From assembly GCA_037039925.1 (NCBI GenBank), contig JAXRKP010000019.1, positions 342,501-406,500 of the forward strand: 64,000 bases of DNA, in the 5' to 3' direction. The translations under genes and the position numbers were made by a program. This DNA is from Doris montereyensis (Eukaryota; Mollusca; Gastropoda; Nudibranchia; Dorididae). The notes below the pieces were generated by a model. It was not told the origin of the DNA. It ran no database searches and saw only the letters and a program-made list of their open reading frames with translations. Shown here piece after piece: positions 48,830-64,000 of this stretch (within the stretch, counting starts at the first letter, position 1; each line of letters begins with the position of its first letter).

Positions 48830-49714
48830 TCGCAAGTTACTTGCCAATCATAATCCTTACTACTGCCTGACCATGGTCAATGAGGCAAGATTTATGGTAG
48901 AATGGATAGACCATGAAGTGGAATGGCACTAGTTTTAAATTGAAATCAAGAATTAATTTCATATAGTATCAAAAATGTTATATTACTTTATCATATTTTT
49001 GACATCAATTTCATTGATTTCAAGACCTTTGGCTCTAAAACAGAGCAAAAATAAGATCAATGTTATGGTAATAAAAATCTCCACAAGAAATTAAATGTGA
49101 AAATAATATTTAAAAAATCAAATCATGAGTTGAGATTATTTTATTTATATATCTTTTTTGTTTTCTTCTCTTCTTGTTGGGGTGTTTGTTGTTGTTGTAC
49201 TTGCCATTTTCTATTTTGTTTGTTCTTTACATTTGGATAGTTATTGGGATTTTTTTGGGGCTGTTATTTAGTTTTGTTTTTTTTTTTTTTTTGTGGGGTG
49301 TTTTTGTTCCAACTTCCATAGTGTTTGTTTTGTTGGTTTTCTTGGGTTCTTATGAAGGGGGGTTATTCCTGGACCATTTTATTTAAGTTGTTGGGGTTTC
49401 TTGTTATCTTTTTTTCTCAAAGGACGAAAGACATAACTAATCAGTTTAATTGAAACACTGAATTTAAAACTTACATTTCCTTGGAGTTCAACATTTTCAT
49501 AGAACTGCATCCACTACTAGGTAGTACTCAAACTATTGCAGATCTGTCACTCTGATAGCTGATAAAAATTTCCAGGATCATGTGAGTAGAGTAGACTGTT
49601 GTAAAAGGAAAAAAGACATGCTTGAGATGTTGTCTTTACATGAATCATGTTATAAATCTTATTTCTTTCGGATCAATCTTTTCATCTGCCCTTTTGCATA
49701 TTTATAAATAGCAT
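48830..49714. other. Intergenic AT-rich DNA, no gene seen
   Basis: Contains T/G-rich low complexity near 49150-49410, giving an artefactual 70-codon hydrophobic ORF. Confidence 0.5.
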
Positions 49715-49715
49715 T

Positions 49716-50772
49716 ATGGGTTTTCCATTTAATAAGTCTGATTTTCAAATATTTCTGGTATATTCATCGGGAATACCGTTTGCACACCAAACGTAAATAG
49801 AAAATATGTTTTGGAACCTGAAAACCCTTGTTTATGAAAATCTACCTTGTCATAATTTTATATACTAGCAGACGATTTCTGAACCCACATATTCAAAGTT
49901 ACTGCTGTTCAATTTTCATCATTTTTGGCATTATTTAAGTGAGTCAAAATCTCAAAGCCATCAGGAATGATTGAAAATTCATCTCTTTGTTGTAACAGTT
50001 TATTCATTTCCTTACTGCTAGGGATTTCAAACAAAGAGTAAGTGAAATTCATAGGCTAATAAGCAAGACGTATGACGGAAATGCAATGTCCGAGAGCATG
50101 TTTCGAAAATGGGTGAAAATGTTCAGCCAGGGACGCATAATTGTTCATGATGAACCAAGGCCTGGGCAACCAATTATTTTAGTCAACGATGCTCTTATCA
50201 AAAGGGTTGATGAAATGGTTTGAGGTGAACGATGCTTCGCAATACAGCTATCCTATGACATTCAAGCTTTTACTGGATTAGATTGTTACGTAATGTTTGG
50301 GGATATCGAAAGATCTGCACCCACCTGGTGCCCAAAAATGTTAACTCGTGATCACAAGCAACGAAGAAAGGAATGTGCAGAAATGTTTTGAAACAACACC
50401 AGGAACAAGACAATGAACTGTTTGATCACGCTGTGACAGGAGATCAGACATGGGTGTGTCACTACTCATCTGAGAGGGAAAATAGTCGATGCAATAGAAT
50501 CATGCCATTGTCGCTGACAACTTAAATTAACCCATCTGCTGCCTCCGACACCAAAGAAGCTTAAATTAACCGATATGACAAAGAGCATTCTATGAGGAAA
50601 GTGTTTTAAAACTGATGCACGTTATCAAAAATACTTCAATCCGGGTGGCAATTAAATAGAAAAGTCGATATAATGGTTTTAAGTTTTCTTATAAAAAGTT
50701 AAGAAAATATGAGAAGTAATAAAAGTGTTTCCAAAATAAAAAATTTGGACTTGTTAAATGGACGGCCCTCAT
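49716..50772 (+). mobile_element. Mariner-like element, internally deleted
   Basis: Ends share GGGxxxTCCATTTAAyAAGTC as inverted repeats of about 28 bp (left about 49716-49745, right about 50745-50772). Between them lies a broken mariner transposase on the + strand: NAMSESMFRKWVKMFSQG and VHDEPRPGQP (N-terminal HTH), WCPKMLTRDHKQRR, then VTGDQTWV holding the first catalytic Asp, and a C-terminal remnant RYQKYFNPGGN. The part with the later catalytic Asp residues is deleted and there are stops. Confidence 0.8.
50010..50665 (+). pseudogene. Mariner transposase remnant
   Basis: Coding remnant of the mariner element. In-frame stops (for example after VDEMV near 50220) and an internal deletion after about 50530 make it nonfunctional. 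GDQTW replaces the usual GDETW. Confidence 0.75.
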
Positions 50773-51286
50773 TATATACATAGAACACCCCTATAAAGAG
50801 TCTAGATCTATTGTGTAGATCTACCAGTAAGAAAACATGACCATAGCCTTGGTCTGAATAAAAACATTCACTCACTTCAGTGTACTTGTATATTACAAAA
50901 ATACAAATAGATCTATTCATATCATACATTTTTGTATTTATATTATGAAGTGGGTACATAACCCGCAAAATCGGAACATAGAAGCATGTTTCGATGTCCC
51001 GGAGAGGTCAAAACACTTCAGCTCATGCACAATGTATTGAAAGAGTGGAAGAGGGGTTGTTAGTGTTGGGTAAGGGAAAGACGGTTAGACATTAAGGATT
51101 GTGATCAAATATTTTTCTAGATCTAGAAAAAATGTTTTCAGTATTTTTCTTTCCTTCATTTGTTTCTAAAAAAATTCAGTAACAGAATACAGAAGCGCTT
51201 ACTTTTACATCCCGGTTTCGCAGTACAAGTAACATCAGCCTTTATATATATATATATCATAATATTTATTTTTTTTAATTTACGTA
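50773..51286. other. Intergenic DNA, no gene seen
   Basis: Part of it (50945-51090) repeats the sequence near 610-770 (GTGGGTACA...ACATGGAAACATG versus GTGGGTACATAACCCGCAAAATCGG), so it holds a dispersed repeat. Confidence 0.45.
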
Positions 51287-52921
51287 CAGTAGCCTCCACC
51301 AAATTGCACGCCACCAAATTGCACGTTTTTTTCATGTAAAAGCCAAATTCTATAAATAAAACGCAAATTATCCCCTCAAAATGTAACAACGGCTGGCTTG
51401 ACTTCGCCAAAATGCCACAAGTTTTTGTAAGCCTGTCTTCAATTTGTGCATTTAAAGAGTCACGTCTTGTGAAAACTAATTTTGATAACCTCTTTTAGCC
51501 TCATCCCAGTGACAAAATCTGTCACAAATGTGTGTGTGTGTGTGTGGCATCTACAGTTATGTTAACCATGTGTACATAGTCAAAAACATGATGGCACTCT
51601 TAAAGAATTGATGTCCCGTTTGACCCAGAAATGAATGTAAATTTTAAAAGTGGCTAGGTGGTGTTTTTCTTATGCCAAATAGTGTTAACTATCAGATGTA
51701 TTTTATTGAGCATTAATGTATCTATTCTATCGGATGACTTTTATTCAGGGGGAGACCCTTATTTCACTTCATTCTCATTTTACAAAATTTGGCGAGGTAT
51801 TCCTGGCCAACCATTTCTGTGTCAAACAGGACTTCAATTGTTTACACAATTAGACCCACACGACAATATGCAACTATAGTCTTTGCTGTCTCGACTCTGG
51901 TCACCCTTGTCTACACCTTCTCTCCCAGACTTGATAGGTCTACCAGACAGACAGTTCGATCGTCTCCTTCTCTCTCTTTGATCAGGGTGAGAAAATCTGA
52001 GAGATCTTATGTCACTTTTGTCCATGGAGATGTACTCTGTTTGATTGCATGCTATCCAATAAAAAATTATTGCCGAATGTAATGAATTGTGGCCCTTGAC
52101 TCCGTCAAAATGTACTATCAGCAATAGTGTTGGGTGATATCAGAAATTTTGATTTTGACACGATACAGTAATTTTCACAAGAAAATATTGATGTATCGAT
52201 ATTGGCAAAAGGATATCGATATACATATCGAAAATCGATATTGATTTCGATACTGTGCCCAAAACGCACGTGTTTTGAAAAACTATTTTTTGTTTGTTGG
52301 GGCTTTAAGATGTATTTTTTCGCTGTTCGCTTTGCTTGTTTGTGAGAGATAGGGAGACAGAGATAGGGAGAGAGATGAGAAAGGAGGCTTGGGGCAGGAA
52401 AGATAGGCAGAGAGATAGAGAGAGTGAGAGAGAGAATAGTGAGAGGTTAGCGAGAGTGTGAAAGAGTGTGTGTGAAAAAGAGAGAGAGAGAGAGAGAGAT
52501 CACAAGCCGCTGAGGAAACACACACACACACTCACACAAGCGCCAATGATCAAACACACTCGGTTCTGTGACTTCACAACATACATGGCCACTTTTCGCG
52601 GCCAAGTGTTTGCTCTTGAGGTAGCTACTACACACAAACTTTCATACTAACATACTACTACTGGCGTGAAGAAGGACATGTGACTTTTTTCGGTAACCAA
52701 TATTTCCAGAACTTTTTATTTTTCATGTTTTTTATTTTTCTTAGATTTGGTTTGTGTCTAAAAAGAATATCGAAATATCGATATTGAGATTTCAATTTGG
52801 ATATGATACGATATTTCAGGACACATCGATATTTCAATACGATACATGCCCAACACTCATCGGCAATATGCACAATTTTTTTTTGTCATCCATGGACCGT
52901 TCATTTTGGCGGAGACTACTG
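51287..52921. mobile_element. 1.6-kb TIR element (Tigger/pogo-like) with a nested insertion
   Basis: Left CAGTAGCCTCCACCAAATTG; right, reversed, CAGTAGTCTCCGCCAAAATG; TA flanks at 51285-51286 and 52922-52923. A related, unsplit copy is at 43127-43924. About 730 bp of the length is a second transposon inserted near its right end. Without it the element is about 0.9 kb, close to its relative. Confidence 0.75.
52126..52858. mobile_element. hAT-like TIR element nested in the Tigger-like element
   Basis: Ends AGTGTTGGGTGATAT and, reversed, AGTGTTGGGCATGTATC, the hAT-style TGTTGGG terminus. Flanks TCAGCAAT and TCGGCAAT fit an 8-bp target duplication with one change. The interior has CGATATTG/CAATATCG inverted motifs near both ends and a GA-rich middle. 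No transposase seen. Confidence 0.65.
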
Positions 52922-54955
52922 TATATATGAGAATATTTGAAATATGGATTAGGTCTAAATATAGATTCTATGCCTATAGCCTCTATCCACCAAGAACAAA
53001 ACTAGAAAATTCAGTCCTGGATCTAGATCTACCTTCACAAATCAAAACATGCGAAGCACAAATGTGAACTTGGATAATTATATAACCTAGATCCAGATAT
53101 ATAGAACTAGATCTATAATCTAGAGTCTATACATGTCTGGAAGGGGGGGGGGGGCAGACTCGGGGAGAATTTAAATTGTAATTTTGTTTCTACAATTTAT
53201 TGACAGCTACTAAGCTACTAGATCTAGATATTAGATCTATTCCTTTAACTTGAGATTTCACATTATTGTTGCAATGTGAATATGCTATCATAAGTATGCA
53301 AATCTTTAATTAATCAGATTGAACCAATCTTTTCCAAACTGTACAAGCAACTAGATCTAGATCTAGATAGATTGATAGCTCGATATATCGTTTTGGAACC
53401 TGTTGTGGATTCAATGTTTACAATAATATTCTTCCCCAAAGGGGGAACACTCTCACTTTTGGCAGGGCTTATTCTATGCCTATTCAAAACGCGAATGAAT
53501 TCGTCCACCGCGAAATACGAAGAGATTCAAGAGAAACTGGATGACTGAATGAGCTACAAAGGAAGGCCAAAACCAAAACGGCGAAGCCTCGGTGCCTCCT
53601 CCAAGCTCAACATAGCCTAAAAACTCAATGGCAACGCTATTTCCTTCTCGGAAGTAACATAGGCTTATCAATATCACGAAGATTGCCTCACACCTTCTTA
53701 TCTTGACTAATCCTTGTAAGGATTTATGGGAAGACTCCTGTCGTCGGACACACGGTGTGATTTTCGTTAGGATGAGCTTGCGGATCGGATTGGGACAAGG
53801 GAGGGGAGGCGGGTTGGGGGTGGGGCGGTGGGTGTAATTTACAGGAGTCCGTTAAAGATCTAGATAGATCTACATTTAGACTTTGAATCTTAGTTCTAGA
53901 TTTATAGATCGAGGTTCTTGGGTAATTTCCATAGATGAACTTGGGGGGGGGAGCCAATATAGTGGGTCATCAGCAGGTGGATGGGGGAGGGGTTCACTTT
54001 CAGCATGCTACATTCATCATTGTTATTTTTCTCACATCTAGATCTACATTTAATGTCTTTTGCTTACCTTTACGCATCCTGGTCTTGTGTGAATTTCATT
54101 TCGTCACATCTCTATACATCACATTACACATCTTTTTTACAAAAACAACTTTAAATATTTAGATGACATTATGATGGAGACCAGACATGCAAGGGAAACA
54201 ACATACAAACTTATCAAAGTTTTGTTTCAGGAGGTCTTTAAAGTATTTCATCCATCTATGCAGCTGTCTTTCATTACATGATTGATTATTTTCCATTTCT
54301 GTCTGTTACTGGTGTTGTCTTACTATACTTGCCACAGGCCACAGACTTATTTTGTACAGCCGGCCCATGTTTCCTGATAGTGATACTGTTGTTTGTTCTG
54401 TTGTTTCGACTAAATTTTCCATATATTTTTGCTTCAAGTCTGCCTTCACACTTTATTTTACCTCCTTATATGCCATGGTATATAAATATATTCTTCTTAA
54501 GTGCCGCTGTTTTGGTTATAAATATGTGTGAATGCGACATTCATGAATATTCATTAACTTTTTGTAGACTCTGATTTAAATTTTGACAAAGGACATTACA
54601 GTTTGCTTTCCATTCTTTGTGTACTAGGCTTTCTTGTAGACGAATTGTCTCTTTACCAATGCTGATCAGTGTTCTCCTCATCACCTAGTTCTGTTGAAGG
54701 CTGAAATTTTTTCTCAGAACCAGTCAAAAGCCATGCTTAACTTGCTTGTCTTGCGAAATATGCTAATATTTCTGTATTATTTATTTATATGCATCTCGTG
54801 GAAACATTAATTTAGATTGTTATCAACAAGACTGCTAGATTAGTGGCATTCAATACATTGCTGTACAACTAGCTTCAAGTATAAACCTTATTACAATATA
54901 ATACTACCAAGCATGATACAGGCACCAGTACTACATTTGGTTGTTATTATAATTA
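52922..54955. other. Intergenic, no gene seen
   Basis: AGATCTAGATCT motifs (near 53080, 53220, 53355, 53850), poly(G) runs near 53142 and 53942, and ORFs without recognisable domains. Confidence 0.45.
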
Positions 54956-54959
54956 AATA

Positions 54960-55560
54960 ATTGATACTGTGTCGGTTTTAGAGTTCTCATTAATGGCTAT
55001 TCAGCATGTCACTGATCATCTCCGTGACAGTTTGTCTTCAGCAAGTCTTGTAATTTGTAAAATTCGAGTTGGTCGATATCCGGACATGTTTTGTCTTAAT
55101 AGCGTTACGTATGTGGTGTGTGTCTGCCACAAACTCTTGACCCTCTCTAAAGCCAGATGTTGCTAATTTTTGTAGTCCATTTTGTCTCCACACATGGCCG
55201 AACAATCTCCTTTGTCTTTTTTTTATGTTCTCTATTAAGTTCTATTTCTGATTGTAATCTTTATTAGAACTTCAATGTTTGTTACTTTTGCTGTCCAGGG
55301 ATTTTCAATATTTTGCAACGTTATTGTAATGTTTATAATTTTGTGTATGTTTCCAGTTTTGAATCGGAAACAACTGCACATTTAGAGATATTCTGTTTTA
55401 TTTCAATTGTGCCTATAATGTATTTAAACTTTTTTACTTGTTTTATAACTTCTCCTCTACTTGTTAAATTGAAGGACATACGCGTTTACAAGCTACCATG
55501 CATTCAGTGTTTTTCACGTTCAGTTACAATCCTTTTGCTTACTAACTAAAGTCTACTTAT
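54960..55560 (-). pseudogene. LINE reverse transcriptase C-terminal remnant
   Basis: Minus strand: PWTAKVTNIEVLIK, then KKRQRRLFGHVWRQNG and LQKLATSGFREG, matching the RIPWTAKVTNEEVL and RR..WFGHV blocks near the end of one LINE type. The upstream part is too shifted to read. It is a different subfamily from 1941-3262. Confidence 0.7.
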
Positions 55561-56088
55561 TAAAAAAAATTATTTGTCAGACATCATCTAGTGTGTATGC
55601 CATTAACACGGCATCATCTGCTTCTTATTTTGGTCAGGTTAACGCCTCCAATGCTTATACCTCTCATTTAGGTCTAATCTATGATCTGACATTCATGACA
55701 AACAGATCAAAATGTGTCAATTTTTTCTGGTATTTAACATATTTTATGGGTGTTATAACTGATTGGCAAATGAAACTCTAAATCTACTGACCCTGTAGAT
55801 TTGCATCTGATCTGTTCTTCCAAATGTAATATCATGATAGTGAGATAATATTTTTTACAACCAGGACTTGATTTTTTTTCACTTCTTGTAAGTATTATGG
55901 GCATCAATAAAAATGTTTATCATGAAGCTAAAATAAAAAGGACAAGAGTCACAGAGTGTTGATAAGAGTAAATGACAAAAAAAACCCATTAGATGTCATT
56001 TTGGATGAGCTTCCCAAACCTAATAGTATATCATATCTTTTATCTACCGTTTTCTATCATATTTGTCCGCCTTTCTTCTTTTTTCTGC
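55561..56088. other. ANKLE1 upstream region
   Basis: No coding similarity. It ends in a strong splice acceptor (CTTCTTTTTTCTGCAG, AG at 56089-56090) before the ANKLE1 start, so a 5' UTR exon probably lies further upstream. Confidence 0.45.
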
Positions 56089-56109
56089 AGGCTTTTCTAA
56101 CAGGCTGTC

Positions 56110-63581
<7,472 letters not shown>

Positions 63582-64000
63582 GTGAAATTGATTGTTGGGC
63601 GTGGGTTATTTGTGTTAAATGTTTGAGTTGACGTCTTTTCGCATTTCAAGTTTTCTCTTCTCTCTTCTCTCTGGCATAAGCATTTTTGTGTCATGTTTCA
63701 AGAGTTTTTAACCCTTTGCTGTCCAAACGCTTAATTAGGTCATTTATCATATCTGTTCAAGCTGTACATGATAATAACACAGTGTCTTTAAAATTTTCTT
63801 GTGTGTACTCGTCTTGAAATAACATAGTTTTGATGTTCAATGACTATGACATGAGTCCATGTTAATTGTTATCTTTGGCATTGTCCAGTTTGTTAGACCA
63901 CTCATAAGTTGGTTCAGGTGAAGATGTGAATCTCCATCATCAGTAGAATTTCTATCTTGATCTTCTTCTATATGTTAACTCCTGTCATTCTTAAACTCAA
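63582..64000. other. ANKLE1 intron 7, no feature seen
   Basis: Starts with the donor GTGAAATTG at 63582. The remaining GIY-YIG codons must lie beyond the right edge. Confidence 0.5.

Noticed and set aside
49174..49386. 70-codon hydrophobic ORF
   Set aside because: T/G low-complexity sequence gives runs of Phe, Leu and Val; not a credible membrane protein.
54278..54574. 98-codon + strand ORF with several hydrophobic stretches
   Set aside because: AT/T-rich composition explains the hydrophobicity; no homology recognised and it sits in a transposon-rich stretch.

Overview
This is eukaryotic nuclear DNA, most likely from a lophotrochozoan and probably a gastropod mollusc. Genes have short exons (about 20-280 bp) split by introns of up to several kb with GT..AG borders. 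The DNA is AT-rich and crowded with tRNA-derived SINEs, non-LTR retrotransposon fragments, TA-flanked DNA transposons, minisatellites and long (CT)n/(GA)n tracts. The species assignment is an inference from repeat style and gene content, not a search result.

Four protein genes and one tRNA can be supported. (1) ERGIC1, + strand, 304-12985: nine coding exons, ATG to stop, a membrane protein cycling between ER, ERGIC and Golgi. (2) A short-chain dehydrogenase/reductase (C-factor/sniffer type), - strand, 22518-29527: five exons, clean 260-codon reading frame with a poly(A) signal. (3) tRNA-Asp(GTC), + strand, 30450-30521. (4) A long Schlafen-family gene, - strand, about 37355-47790: N-terminal Schlafen core plus C-terminal helicase with Walker A and B, carrying several frameshifts. 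(5) ANKLE1 (ankyrin repeats, LEM domain, GIY-YIG nuclease), + strand, from 56110 and running off the right edge.

Layout: 1-13.2 kb ERGIC1 with a dead LINE and several SINEs in its introns; 13.2-22.5 kb gene-free, AT-rich, with two large minisatellites and a 1.2-kb DNA transposon with perfect 24-bp ends; 22.5-29.5 kb the SDR gene with a 38-bp minisatellite in an intron; 29.5-37 kb intergenic with the tRNA, a TIR element and a 0.8-kb TCACA-type satellite; 37-47.8 kb the Schlafen gene with four intronic or 3' tandem arrays; 47.8-56 kb a transposon graveyard (ISXO2/Merlin-like, mariner, a nested hAT-in-Tigger pair, LINE remnant); 56-64 kb ANKLE1 with a 600-bp (CT)n tract.

The genes are unrelated in function and do not form an operon. 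ERGIC1, Schlafen and ANKLE1 all contain single-base frame breaks, mostly at short homopolymers; in ERGIC1 and ANKLE1 this looks like consensus error, while the higher density in Schlafen leaves pseudogenisation open. The most interesting points are the helicase-type Schlafen in an invertebrate, the 52-bp tandem array copied from its own last codons, the 33-bp array beside an ANKLE1 exon whose every unit carries acceptor-like and donor-like motifs, the nested transposons, and an unassigned ~150-bp dispersed repeat family.
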